A stretch of 64,000 bases of DNA from contig NC_051100.1 of assembly GCF_901709675.1 (NCBI RefSeq), positions 1,366,001 through 1,430,000 on the forward strand. Direction: 5' to 3'. Shown piece by piece: positions 49,171 to 61,479 of the stretch. This DNA is from Syngnathus acus (lineage: Eukaryota > Chordata > Actinopteri > Syngnathiformes > Syngnathidae). Both the position numbers and the translations under genes were made by a program. Each line of letters starts with the position of its first letter. Within the stretch, counting starts at the first letter, position 1. The notes under the pieces were generated by a model, which was not told the origin of the DNA, searched no databases, and worked only from the letters and a program-made list of their open reading frames with translations.

Positions 49171-52100
49171 GTTCTTACTTATCAAGCACTGCAAGAGAGG
49201 CGGATGGGGGGAGGAAATTCTCAGTCTTAGCACACACAAACGATACTGATGCAGATGAACATGGAGTATTGTGCAAAAGTCATAGACATTACCCCCAAAT
49301 CATTTTTTGTTATCCCAATAAACATTAGTTTTATACTAACTTGCGATTTAGTTGAATTGGCAAATGAATACTTGAGTTTTTTGAATTGAGTATAGATATT
49401 GTCAAATATAATAACATGCTACTATGAAGCTTGCTAGCCATTTTGAAACTGCAAACTCGCACTTTGACAACTCAACCAGTTAAGGACGGCCAATGCATCG
49501 AGCATAACACAAAAACAGCAAAACCAATTTCCACAAAACTTTGTCTAGAGGTGGTGCATGCTAAAGTTAGAATGTTGCTTTTGTCCTTTATAGTTTTTTT
49601 TCAAAACTGCATTTGCGCAAATGTTAATTATGGTATGACTGCTTGGAACCCTGACTAAGTACTATCATCCTGATTGGTTAGTGCTTGTCAATGGAAAAAC
49701 GTCAATACTGAGTTGAGTAGTCGTAAAAATTGGGCAATAAATCCTCAGCTATTGCGCTTTTAAGGGTCTTTGCATGATCTCCCCCATTACTCACATAAAA
49801 ACATCAGAGGCATCCTGAAGAGTTCTGTCAACTAAATGCAGGAATCCATACTGTACAGTGTACACACCAAATAACACACTCCATTCAGAGGCAGACAAGG
49901 TTAAAACAATTCTCTGTGATTTAACTACATCTCTGAGCACCCCCCCTGCAGCCCCCCTCTGTTTTCTCTCAACCTCCCCTCCCAACAGGGTCAATTTACA
50001 ACGTGTTATCTTTGTCTATAGCTAGGAAATGATATGAGGTAAATCAAGACAGGACTGACAATTCACTCCTGTGAGCACGTTTTTAAGTGTAGTATCCGTT
50101 ATGGTGGCAGCACCTGAGACGAGCTGAGGGGGCCATAAAGCAAGCGGCCGGGCCCATGTTAATGCTGCACTTAGTAATTGGCTTCCGCTGATGACTCGCC
50201 GCAAAGCGTAAATCAGGCGCACCCCGGCGCTAAATCTCCTATTGTTGGAACAAGGTGCTAGCTTGACAAATATTGATCCCCCTCCCTCAAGTGTGTCTGC
50301 GTGTGTATGTATGTGCAGCAGCATGTCGATGACTATAGTCAAACCAGTGCACCCTGGCAGGCTTGTTCGACAGTACAATTGCCGTTGTTGCGGCCCCTGT
50401 TGTTTAACTGCGTGAACCGTTTTGTAGCGAGATTGCATCGCAAGCTGTGAGTCGATTGTCGGTAGTTAGCGACAGCGGGTAACCGAGTGAACTGTGATTG
50501 AACGAGTGCTATAATGCATTTAGGTTACAGTAACAGCTTTAAGGTAATTGCAATGGTGTATTGCCTTGTAGCGAGGACAACAATGGCTCAAACGTTACTA
50601 TAGCAACCACGCTCACCTACTTTGTTTTGTATGAAATTGGAGCAGCAACATCTCATGTTGCTTTAACGCTAGCATCCCAGTCCTAACTTTACAGTGTCAC
50701 ACACTTTATTGAAAGAGAAAAAAAAAAGACACATGCACTAATGTAATAAAAAAATAATAATAATACACCTGCAGTGATTGTGCGTGATCTGTAGGAAGGC
50801 CATTCGACATTACAGATGTGCTCCACGCACCTCTCACATCTATAATAACCTTTGAGGCTTGGAAATGTCACTCAGGCCGCTGTCAGCCGGATGCCGGACT
50901 ATTCCGCATGTGCACGCGTGATCCCGGTCGACAGTCGATCGTTAAAGTGCGTCCTATCCGGCTTGACAGGCCACTGTCAGGTAGCGCTCGCCTCCTCTCT
51001 GGCCCTTACTGATACAGCATGTCATGCACACACATCGACCAGACGATGTTGATGTTTTCTGAAGGGCTGATGCTTGAATGGATATAAAAGTGAACTTGAA
51101 TTAACACCAATGCACCGATGCTGCTCCAATGTTGATGCATAGTGGAAATTGAAGTTCACTTAGACAGGTGCAATGCGAACAGGCTGCAAAATAATGTTGC
51201 CGCGACATCCTCATGGTATTCTGTAGCAATCCATTTATTGTAATCGACAGGTTTTGGGATAAGGTTTTGGTGGAATGTTTTGGGGTTAGGTGTTAGGATT
51301 AGATTAAAAGGTGCAATTTTCAGATGGGTTTAAGAAAAGTGTTAGTTATAGCTCGTAAAGACTCAAATAAGTCATAGTGGAGGAAAATACAATGCAGTGC
51401 TTTATTTTGAAATTTTACAGGAGAAATTTGGTGCACATGTCTAATTCCAAGTTTTTGTAGTTCTGAAACGGCAGTATTTCACAAACCCAACACTGTTGTT
51501 GTTGGGTTTTTTTTGTAAGTGTGCAGAATTTATTTGTTGCTTGTTAGTCTCAGGTGATTTCGCATAAAGTAATCCTCATGAGACGGGGGATTTTTTTTTT
51601 CTTCACCCGCCTCCAGGAAGTCGCGGTTTGAAAGTTTCCCTCCTCGCTAAAGTAATGTTTGTGTTGTTGACTAAGTCGACTGTCCCCATCTATACAAACG
51701 TGGACCTGTTGTGACATTCTAAGACAAAGCAGCACTGAGGCGCGTGCCATTAATAATTCTGGGATTTGGAAAATGGAGCCCTGTGCTGAGAATACAGGGC
51801 AGTTCATCTCTCGGAGAGCAAAGACGGAGGAAGAAGAAGAAGAAGAAGTGTAAGGTCAGCAGAGAGATACTCCCTCTTCCACCTTCCCTCCAGCCCTCCT
51901 CCCCTCCTCCTTGAGTGATGGGCCCAGCTTTTCCAAGGTAGTGCATTTGTCTGTCAGGAGCCTCGGCTGGCTGCCGTGATTTAGCGGCTGTCACTTGATG
52001 CTGGTGTCCGGAGGATGATAGCGGCTGGCTGGATGGGGGGAAATTTGTTACCTTTAGCTCTGACAGGGAGATAATTGCTGATGGTTAACAGAACAGTATG

Positions 52101-52424
52101 GAATCTAAAGGCTAAGGAAGGAGAGTGCAAAGTAATGGCCAATGTGTTTGGGTCATAATTCTGTCGTACATGCACCGAATCTTAGCACGGTTCATCTGTG
52201 CTTTCATGCTGAATTACACTGAAAGATCATCTCCACACCTCTTCCAAATGCTTTGATAGCTCGCAATACATAAAATCATATCTTTACAGCCTTCAAGTGA
52301 CCTTCGTTATTAAAACCAGGATTATGCAATTTCTTATATAGTGCCCGAAATGTTTTTCAACACAACCGTGGATGGGGGATGGTGGTCATTTTCTTTATCA
52401 CTTGCCCTTATTAGAGTGCCGGTT
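49171..52424. other. Intergenic stretch with one structured hairpin
   Basis: No gene is supported. A precursor-like hairpin lies at 51088-51161. A GAA run occurs at 51829-51849, next to a purine-rich part. Frames at 50022-50438 and 51719-51994 have no domain. Confidence 0.55.
51088..51161. ncRNA. microRNA-precursor-like hairpin (unproven)
   Basis: AAGTGAACTTGAATT (51088-51102) pairs with AATTGAAGTTCACTT (51147-51161): 14 of 15 bases. Inside, CCA/TGG and ATGCA/TGCAT extend the stem with small internal loops, leaving a loop of about 21 bases. Size (74 bases) and geometry fit an animal pre-microRNA, but the mature sequence is not one I recognise. It could equally be a MITE remnant or chance. 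Either strand could be transcribed. Confidence 0.3.
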
Positions 52425-52530
52425 AACTGGATCCTGTTCTAGCTAGTTTAGAAGAAGAGGTGGGGTACACCTTGGACTGGTCACCAGTCAATGACAGGCC
52501 ATATTGAGACAAACAATCATTTACACTTAA
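52425..52530 (-). mobile_element. Degenerate fish SINE-like repeat, body fragment
   Basis: Reads GGATCCTGTTCTAGC, then AGAGGTGGGGTACACC, TTGGACTGGTCACCAGTC, AATGACAGGCC and GACAAACAATCATTTACACT. These blocks follow the same order as the body of the full copy at 62781-63139, in the same orientation. Head and tail are lost. Confidence 0.75.
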
Positions 52531-53095
52531 GAGAGAACTTGTTTGAAACATTCACTAAGATTTCACGGTTGACTTCCTCGTGGCTCGATAGGTGCTGCTG
52601 TTTTGGTTAGCGATGGATTGAGTTAGAGGGGTGTTTGATTGTTTCAAGTGGAAAGGAAAAGTAACAAAAATAGTAGGGATATTTTCAAATAACAATACCA
52701 CAGTGTTGAGGGGTTTTGTCCAACTTTACATTCTTAATAATATTGGTCCCAGATTTTAATTAATCTTTGTTCCACGTTGGCCTTGCTCCGTGTCCGTAAA
52801 ATTCTACAGAGGAAATTCCAATATTTGATCAATTTATCAAAACCATCTGTGAAAAACAGCTTTCAATTTCGTGCGCACAGTCCCATAAATGTATAATGCC
52901 TCTCGAGAGAACTCATATAAATAATGTATCTTATTTGATGACCTTTCTCTTGCTTGCTGCCCTCTCCTGCTTTGCACATCTAATGACGCCTAAACACATC
53001 GCTCTCTGACTCTCTCTCGCCCCGCCCCGCCCCGCTCCCTCCATCCTCTCTCTCTTTGGCCTCTTCACACGTCCGCCCCAATCTGCCTCTCTCAT
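52531..53095. other. Intergenic stretch without a recognised gene
   Basis: Unique DNA that ends in a CT-rich and CCCCGC-rich low-complexity region near 53005-53055. No feature is recognised. Confidence 0.55.
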
Positions 53096-53099
53096 GTCC

Positions 53100-53800
53100 A
53101 AGGCGTCCGCAGGGGGGCCTCCCAGCGCCCGGTTCGGTACCGCCGTCAGTCAAGCCATCCGAGCTGCCAGCGGCGTATCACGGGGGGAGTTAAGTAGGAG
53201 GCGGATCACAGAGTGCAAAGTGTGATAGTTGGACAGGGCTTGATTGACAGGTTAAAACCCTGCTTAATTGTTTTCACCTTCTCGCATTGACTCGCAGTCC
53301 ACTGCCTCGTAATGCTGGGGGCGGGGCTAAACCGTTTGGGCAGTATTGGCATTGTTGCGTTTAACAGGGTGCCTTCAAGAAGCAAACTAATCCATATACA
53401 CGTTTATTTTTAGTTGATGAATTTGTATTTTTCACGCATCGTCATCTTTCTCTTTTTGATGGATCGTGTGAATTAATGAGTAGCGCTGATAGAGCCTTAA
53501 TGCCCTGTCACTCCTGGGCCGACCCGCCTCCTCCTCCTCGCCGCCATATTTTTATTTTCTCTTTGTCAATGAGCGTAATAGGAAATATTGATTGGCAGTG
53601 CAGTTAACTTGTCAGCGTCGTCATTGAACGTGTCAGGAGAACCAGTTAAATTGTCTGGGAAGGAAAGAAAATCAGTGGAGGACTTGGCTTTTCCTTAACG
53701 GCTTTCTATAAAAGCATCTCATCCTCAGATGGGAAGTGCTCCCATCCTCACTGAATTACTGTGTTTTCATTGACTTGATGTCCAGAAATTGGAGACGAAA
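53100..53800. promoter_or_regulatory. CpG-rich and TAAT-containing candidate regulatory block
   Basis: The left part (53100-53200) is CpG-rich (GGTTCGGTACCGCCGTC, CAGCGGCGTATCACGG). The exact PBX-MEIS decamer at 53241-53250 follows. The right part has GTGTGAATTAATGAG, AGAGCCTTAATGCCC, GCCATATTTTTATT and ATTGATTGGCAGTG. A composite enhancer is likely; a promoter cannot be excluded, though no exon was found. Confidence 0.45.
53241..53250 (+). promoter_or_regulatory. PBX-MEIS composite decamer
   Basis: TGATTGACAG, the third exact copy of the composite, within a candidate enhancer and followed by CTTAATTGTTTTC 25 bases on. Confidence 0.5.
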
Positions 53801-56315
53801 TGAGAAGTGACTACAAATTCGTTTTACCGTGGCAGAAAAAAATAAAAGCTTGCAAAATATGATAAACATGAAAGATACAAGGGAAATTATTTGTTATTGT
53901 TATTTAAAGGAATGACAAAATATTGAGAGCGAAACTTTCAACATCATTATTCTCATTCTATTGAACAGTTTCATGTGATGTCCCAGTGACGCAAATGGGG
54001 AAAAGTGGAAACATCTGACACATTTCTTGTTAGCTGCGTAGCTCATTCATGATCTGTGATAGAAAATAAAACATTAGGAAAAATCGGAAAAGTGACAAAT
54101 CGTTAAAGTTACAATTGTTGGTCTTTATATTTTTGCAATTTACCAGAAAGGGAAGCGTGAAAGTTGGCTCAGTTATTGCTGCCTTCCACAGTGTACCAGA
54201 GTCAAAAACATCCAGTCAGTTTTTGGCTCGGAAAACCCCCCAAAACAAAGCCTGATAGCTCTTGCTTCCTTTCCACTTCCTGCACGGTACTGTAGATGGT
54301 CGACTTGATTTCAATAACAACGTTCACCTTCCCCGCTGAGCTGAAGCAATGTTATTTGAAGATGTTTAGTGATGGAGCTTGATTGAATTTGTCCCTGGGT
54401 GCAGAGACAAGCTCCATTAGGCCGGTCACAGAGATAAGAGGTGGGGCGGGAGGGGAGTCGGCAGTGTCGTCTGGCCCCCTCAGACCCGGAGTAGGCGTTT
54501 AGGGAATAAAGCTCCGTGATAGTTGGTCTGGGATCAGATAGACAGCCCTCTATTTCTTTCCGTCCAACCCCTTTGGGTTAAGTTACATTCTGTCGCACCT
54601 ACTACCAGGGAGCGTCTCGTCATTTCCCCATCCTCGTGTTAGCTCGTCAATAAACACAGCGTGACTTTGTATCTGTTACAAACTCAAGTCAGTCATGTTA
54701 GATATTGTTTATGACATTAACAAGCTGGCTAACTACTTGAATGATTGATGGACGAGAGGAAGACAGTTGGAATGACATCTTTGCAACGTTCGAACATTTT
54801 TCTCTCTGCTGTGGTGGAATCTACACAGGTTGAACGCAATTATTTCCATGATGCTGCTTGACAATTTTATTTGCAATGATTTTCAATTGATAAGTACAAT
54901 TTACCAAATACCAAAGACAAAAAAAATCCAGCTATGCACACAGTTAGACTGCATTCTCCAAGATGTTTAACAGGTCTCAGGTTTGAATTTTTATCATTTT
55001 TTCCCCCCACAAATTGCCTGTGGTTGAACTTCATATTATTTTACTTTTGAGGTGTCGAACCTCCACAGTCCTATTTTGGTTTCCCCCCAAAGGCGACATG
55101 CATGATGGATGCATGCCGCTATGCGAATGTCGCGGAGCTTCGGTCTGATTGTGACAGCGGACTGTCCCTTGCTCTGTTTTATGTACCTTAAATCTCTGTG
55201 TGTATTTGACTAGCGTGGCCCCCTTTTTTTTTTCTCCTGCGGGCCCTTGGCCCCCCTTGGCCTCTATCTCCTGCTCTCCCTCACAGTAATGAAGCCTGCC
55301 TTTAAGGAGCGGGGGTGCGAGCAGCGAAGCATCACAGATTAGGTCAGTGGAACGGCTAGCGGGCTGAGCATGATGGATGAGGGCCAGAATGAGTTTCTGC
55401 CGCGGCTGTATTGTGAAATCTTTTCATTGTCACCGACGGGCCTATGAGAGGCTGATGAATGAGAGAGCAAGTGTCAGAAACGCCCTTCCACTGCTCCCGC
55501 TTGGACTCCTTTAATATTTCCCCACGCCTTACCACGCTGCACCTTCTTTGGGACAGTCCACCTCGAGCTTGGAAGGCGCTAATGAAGGTAACGTGTTGAA
55601 TCAAACTGAGAATGTTCAGTTGCTTAAAGTTCACGTGCGAAACAAATCTCATCCGTCGTGCACCTCTGGCTTCCGGAGAGCGAGCAAGCGTGAGGCTATA
55701 GCGGTGAGAGAAAGAGGTGGGGGCAGCCTTTATGGGAAACGTTTGTGACCGGCGTGACAGCTCCGCTTGATGGATGGGCCGCCTCCATCTGGTTGCAGTG
55801 CATGTAATAAATATCCATGCTCGTGTTTGACCTCTCTCACTTACCAGACACATCTTTCACTTTTGGGACATTCAGGATGGAAGGAAGGAAGAGAGAGAGA
55901 GGGTTCGAGGGGGGTTACAATTATGCTCTCTCTACTAGCCTGGGTTTGTGTGTGGAGGTGGTGGTTGCGAGGGGGGGGGGGGGGGGGGGGGGGTTCTGTT
56001 TATGGGCCGCAGCCCAAGGGCAAAGAGTCAGAAAAAAATAGATAGCTGTAAACAATGCTTGCGCCGCCAGGAGAATTCTCCAGCATTCAATAACCTTTAA
56101 CACCTCCTAAGCCCTCATCTCCCTGAGCGCTGGCCCACAATGCACTGCAGCTTGGCCGACCAGTGAAGGAACTCCATTCGCCCGCACGTGTCACGGGATC
56201 AAATGAGAAGGCCTGCCTAAAACCGCTTCGAAAAGTCATCAAATGATCTAAACTCATGTAATTATCTTATCATATGGCAGAAGGTTACTGTGCGAGGGCA
56301 TTTGGATTATACGAT
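53801..56315. other. Intergenic stretch without a recognised gene
   Basis: Unique sequence with a G23 tract at 55971-55993. The 165-codon minus-strand frame at 55356-55853 has no domain, and opposed frames overlap it. A moderately TAAT-containing part near 56240-56300 leads into the next element. Confidence 0.5.
55971..55993 (+). repeat. G23 homopolymer tract
   Basis: Twenty-three consecutive G residues preceded by GGTGGTGGTTGCGA. It can form a G-quadruplex on the plus strand. It is the same length as the C tract at 15299-15321. Confidence 0.95.
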
Positions 56316-56319
56316 TGGT

Positions 56320-56860
56320 CTTTTTTCCATTTGCCCTTAGTCGTGACCCTCTGCATTCACTTGGTCAGTAATGGAAGCGGAAAGGCAGCCATTGGATTTT
56401 AATAAAGTCGGATAATAATGAGGCTAAGTGAATTGTAAAGCAGGAGGCTAATGAAGTTCCTCCAAGGAATAACCTCTAACCCGTTGAGAAAAAGCCTACC
56501 TGCCCCTCTTGATTGAATTAGTGTGCTCTTTAATTACCAAGCATACAAAGATGCTAATAATGTGCTCTGTCAAAAAAAATGGAGTCAACCTCATTGATTT
56601 TCATAACAAGCAAGAAGCGTCTCCAGAGCGTCTCGGCCCGCCAAGAATCTGCATTATTCACAATAATGTTATGATCACAGGGAGAACTTACTTAAAATTC
56701 AATCCACTTTGGCGTCATTATCATGTATCAACATAATAAATGAGCCCTTCAGAGCATGGTAATTATAATTTGATAAATCATCAGCAGAAAATTAACTGGA
56801 TGTCAAAACATTCATTGGAAAGGGTGATGAATGGAGGATGATTGTGGTGATGAATTGTGT
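56320..56860. promoter_or_regulatory. Strong candidate conserved non-coding element
   Basis: Unique block with GGATTTTAATAAAGTCGG, ATAATAATGAGGC, GGCTAATGAAG, TTGATTGAATTAGTG, CTCTTTAATTACC, GATGCTAATAATGTGC, CCTCATTGATTTTC, GCATTATTCAC and GGTAATTATAATTTG. Homeodomain-type cores occur throughout and low complexity is nearly absent. Strong enhancer candidate by motif content. Confidence 0.5.
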
Positions 56861-59430
56861 TAATCTGCGCAGTATGAAGCCGGCGAAATGGCTAAGCAGC
56901 CCAAGATGGATGGGCCATCCGCGCTGCAAGGTCAGGACACACGACTGCAGAACCGAGGCGGAGGAGGGGGGGGGCATAGAATGGAGCCGGCAGAAAAGAA
57001 ACAAGTGTTCGCCCTCTTTCGCTTTCTTTCCACTTGGGGCTCGCTCTTTCTTTTCTTTCATCATTGTGGCCTTGAATTTGAGAATCATAAACAGTTGGAA
57101 AGAGCAGTCACAAAACCTTAAGGCTTGTCAAATCAATATTATTGAAATGGCTATTTGTTTTTTTCCCCCTCATCATGACTCCATGATTGTTTTAAGATCT
57201 CGTCCTGGAGCCGTAACTGAAATCGTCCTTCACTAACGTGTCAGAGTTATTTCACCATAGCGTCTATCAACAAGTATTAACTGCCTGCCTTTGTTTTTAG
57301 TCAACGGCTCATTTCTTGTGGTTAACATGCCATTCATTCTTTAGCTTGTCTTGTGATATCCTGTTCAAATCTGTTTCATAATCCAGAATCGAAAGAAGAA
57401 GAAGAAGGCCAATGTGTTTGTTTAATTTTCCCGAATTGTGGATGTGGATGACATCATGATTGTAAACGGTCCAATGTGGCTTCTCTTCTGTTTACTTTTT
57501 TTTAAATGGAATTTCAATGTTACTGTTTAATTGGTTAACAAAAGCTACAGAAGGCCATATCATGGTAATGTGCCCCCACTAGCCTATTTCTACTCTTGCT
57601 GTTTATACCCAGTCTTCCGGAGTTTTATTCCATTTCCCGTGATATCCTTCCATGGTCTACGCCGGGTTAAACTGTGCATCTCGCCCTTCTTTTTCGCCCA
57701 ACCCGCGGTTAAAGCGTTCTTCAAAAGGTATATATTTCATTGGCGGCTGACAGGCCCTGCATCATAATTGACCTGAGAGCTTCCATCTCACTCTGGTGAA
57801 ATTCTCTGTTGTAACGTGTGTCAAGGAGATAAAAAATGATCCTCATCGCTTCTCATCTCCGCATTTCCATTTACAAAGACGGCTGACTGACGGACTGTCT
57901 GGCTGACTGGCAGAGGCATCATTATCATTCTGTTTGAATGTGGGTGATCAGACTGGAGGGGTGGGGGCTATGAATGGTTCCATTGTTTGAAACAGGTGCT
58001 CCGTTCTGAGTATGAATGTAGAGCTTTTAGACGGGTTAAATAGCGGGGGGGATGTTGGAATTCGATCCATTTTTTATTCATTCTCTCATAGACTGCCTGG
58101 TCGCATTGTCGATGTGTCAAAGTTTCATGCTGACAAAATTGCTTTTAGTCTTTCATTACATGTGCAATTGACCTTCACACTGCATGGTTGCATTCTTCAA
58201 GTGGATGCGATGGCTCAAGGTTATAATATGCCATCCATTCTGCGATGTTAACGGTGACAATTTTGCCTTATCCCGCATATTGTTGAATGACCCTTCGCTT
58301 GGAGTCACGCAAGACAGAGAAGACTTGAAAAGAGTGTATTGATCTGAAAATGAGATGTCAAAACTGCTCAGAGCAGCATGTTTCAGGAGATTGTAGTCCG
58401 TATCTATTTGGCTGCTGTTTCGTTTTTTGTTCTCCAGCCATCTTCTGATGTCTTCAATTTGCTCAGTCGATTTTATAACTTTGGAGTGCTTTGTCAGTCG
58501 TAATTCAAACTTTTATTGACGTATTGGAAGAGGTCTTTCCGCCTTCTTTTTTATTCGGGTGAACTATGATTGGGACAATGGTGACCTATCGGTGTGTTTA
58601 TTTTGCTTTTGTCCGAGTTTACAAAGCACCCGGAGGCGTCTTGGGGGGGAAAATGACACTTTTGGTTCAAACGAGCTATTTTAGACGGTCCAGTCCCGCT
58701 CACGAGTAAGCCTGCTGGACATTAGGCTTTGTCCCCACTTATCGGTAGCCTGATGCGCTTGTCCCCTCACATGTTCCTCTTGTATTTCAGCTCGGCCAAT
58801 TGGAAGGCCTAAGTGCCCAAATTGAGCCATTTCGTCTCACTCTCAAACAAACTCGGACCTATTAAGTGTACATGTGTGTTTTCTTCCACACACGCACTTC
58901 TTGTCCCGCTTCCACGTTGGCCTTGCTCTGCGTAGTTTGCCACTGCCTTTCTCTGCTCTCAAGTTTGAGGCGCTAGCCTTGTGAGGGGTCAGTGTTCCCA
59001 CTCCAGCAGTGTCAACTTCAATCTGCGGCGATTTGCTGTGAAATGTGTGCCGTGGCATTGGGGGGGGGGGCAGGTCAAAGCCCCCGGTAATTGATGTTGG
59101 TTATTCATCTGTTTTTTTTCTTCTTTTTTTTTTACTTGTCCACGGTCACTGCGGCGCAGCATCTTTTTTTTTTTTGTCCATCTAAATTGTTTGAAGCTTT
59201 AGCGGCGGTGTTAGGGCCCTGAGAAGCATCCCCCCGCTGCACCTTGCCTGTGTTCCTACCTAGCGGGGGGCTCCATGCTGGGGACACATGCACAAAGAAG
59301 GCTTCCCTGCAACACAAGGCCTGGAGGACATCTCATAGCGTGACACTGAGCTCTGGGGGACACACAATGGCCGAGGCACAAAGGAGGCCCCTCTCAAGAC
59401 GGGGCTCGGAGGACATCTAGCATGATAAGC
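56861..59430. other. Intergenic stretch without a recognised gene
   Basis: Overlapping frames at 56792-57236 on both strands have no domain. A splice-acceptor-like site lies at 58770-58790. G10 (59059-59068) and T tracts near 59111 and 59165 are present. No full exon pair can be supported. Confidence 0.5.
58791..58865 (+). other. Possible 3'-terminal exon after an acceptor-like site
   Basis: A pyrimidine-rich run ending TTGTATTTCAG at 58790 resembles a strong splice acceptor. The following frame is open for 24 codons to a TAA at 58863-58865. The peptide has no known motif and there is no matching upstream donor or nearby polyadenylation signal that I can tie to it. It could be a long non-coding RNA exon or chance. 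Confidence 0.15.
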
Positions 59431-59434
59431 AGGG

Positions 59435-60000
59435 CAGCTCTCAGTGTAATTAGCCACGGAGCCAGCCTGACCAATTGCCTCATGAGATCAGCCGACTATC
59501 AGTAAACAGTTGGAAGCAAGAAAGAAATGGAAAGAACGTAATTGGCAAAGCCGGCAAATTGAAAGTGATGCGGCGATGCCGTTGAAGATACGCGGCTCCG
59601 GGCAAACGTGACAGCTCGACGTGGAAAACAGATATCCTCCCGCCGCTTCTTTTCCGCCAGCCCAAGCGCAGGATGAAACTCTCGACCGACCTGTTTAAGC
59701 GCAGAAGGCGGAAAATGCAAGTGCGCAGCCATGTTTAATCGGGAACCCTCTGGCATGTCAGCCGGCTGCCTGGGTGGCATGTCCTCCGGGGCTCTTTGAA
59801 GAGGGCCGATTTAGAGAAGAGATTTGGATCATTACACAAGAAAGAACACTTCATAAGTACCGAAGTGAGTTGGAGAAATGACGGTTAATGATGTTGACAG
59901 CAAATCACCTCTGCTGAATTACAGCGAGATTTGACTCAACTTGCCTTATTTAATGAGCCTCACTCCGCAAAGGTAATGGGCCAGCGGTAAGACGGAGAAA
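59435..60000. promoter_or_regulatory. Candidate conserved non-coding element
   Basis: Contains ACCAATTGCCTCATGAG, ATCAGTAAACAG (forkhead-like), AACGTAATTGGC, GCGGCGATGCC, GACGGTTAATGATG, TTGACAGCAAATC and TATTTAATGAGCC in unique sequence. It is probably one or two regulatory elements, with CpG-containing sequence between them. Confidence 0.4.
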
Positions 60001-60365
60001 GGCGGGTGGAGCAGGCGGCTTTTTGAACCCCCCACCCCCACCCCCCTCCCTCCCTCAAGGGACTGCATTGCTCCCGTGGTTTCACTCTGCAGGTTGGCAC
60101 ATACCTGCCTTTAAACTGTCATGTCAGGGGAATATTGAAGTAGAAAGGGCATTCTTAATAACTTGTACAATCTAATAAGGTCCAGGGCAAGTGCTGTATC
60201 AGAATTGATGTCTTTGCAAAGCTAACAATATAGAGTAGGGCTGAGATTAATTTGTATTCTAATGATCGATTCGTCTGTCCATTATTTTGTCGATTCATCT
60301 ATCAATCGGATTTCACTAAGATGTTTTCAATTGTATCCCTTGGTTCAAAAACAGGATCTTGTTAT
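60001..60365. other. Intergenic stretch without a recognised gene
   Basis: A C-rich run near 60030-60057 followed by unique AT-rich sequence. No feature is recognised. Confidence 0.55.
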
Positions 60366-60525
60366 TTTTTTCTCCGGGTAGTCCAGCTTCCTCTCACATT
60401 TCAAAAACTCGCATGCTAGGCTAATGGAAGACTCTAAATAGTTTGTAGATGAGTGTGAATGCTTTTTTTGGCCTTGTGATCTGGCGACCAGTCGAGGGTG
60501 TACCCTACTTCTAGAAAAGATTCCG
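60366..60525 (+). mobile_element. Degenerate fish SINE-like repeat, body fragment
   Basis: Reads TTTTCTCCGGGTAGTCCAGC, then TTCCTCTCACATTTC, GGCTAATGGAAGACTC, GAGTGTGAATGC, GGCGACCAGTCGAGGG and TGTACCCTACTTC. This is the middle of the family in the opposite orientation to 62781-63139. Head and tail are missing. Confidence 0.8.
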
Positions 60526-61475
60526 CCCCCCCCATCGGACAGTGACGATATTGCCTATCCTAACACTGTCCTTCGTGTTCTTTTCAAATGTCTGCCGTTT
60601 GTACTTTAGTTTAATACGCTAAATGCGAACAGCTTAAAAGATGTTTGCACGATAAAAAACAACTTTCCATCTCTGTCATCTGTATTTGAACGTTGTCTGC
60701 TGTGATCAAAGCAGCTTATACATAGTATACACAAGAGGACATTGATTCCATCCTACAGCTCATTTGCTATTTCTAATCATGCATGTTTATGTGCAACTAT
60801 TTGACAAAAAGCTTAAATGACAGCATGACGGTTGATTTGCGGCTGTGTTTTTTTTTTCCCCCTCCGCCTCGCCTTCCTCCCTTCACATTTATTTGACTGT
60901 CAGGCCATCAAAGCGACATATCTATCTGCGTCTTTGAGCGTCTCATGCTGAATGATAAACACGCACGCTCTTAACCCATGTATCACGTGCCAATTATGCA
61001 TCGACAGAGATGTCGCGGGAAATGTAACTTTTAAATTCAAATGATGGCGCTGCGTTTCAAACTCGCCTTGCGAGCTGACATGTTCTATTTTCTCGCCGAC
61101 TGCCAGGGAAGTAAGACGATACAAAAACAAAAGGAACTATCTTAAAGGTCAAATCAATAACTTTGAGGCTTTATTTTCCTCATTGCCGCACCTACATGTC
61201 AATCATGGAGTCTATTATTAGTCCCTTTGAAGCTTTTACATGCCCTTACAGTAGGTCAAATATCCGATTTCATTTTGTGAAGATGTTTACGATTACAGTT
61301 GAAGGTCCAAACGTCCAAAACTCAATTCTAAATTGTGCGACTGTGATGTCATTTCTCAGTCCACAGTGTCAAAATGGCTGCCTGCTGATAGTTCACCAAC
61401 ACAATACAGTATTAATCAGAAAACCATTTTGACTATTGGGGTTTGCATTGAGCAATCTTTTTAATTGACTTGCCC
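60526..61475. other. Intergenic stretch without a recognised gene
   Basis: Unique DNA with a T9 tract near 60849. Nothing recognised. Confidence 0.55.
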
Positions 61476-61479
61476 TTTA

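Noticed and set aside
55356-55853. 165-codon minus-strand frame
   Set aside because: No domain or composition typical of protein, no splice or promoter context, and it is overlapped by other frames.
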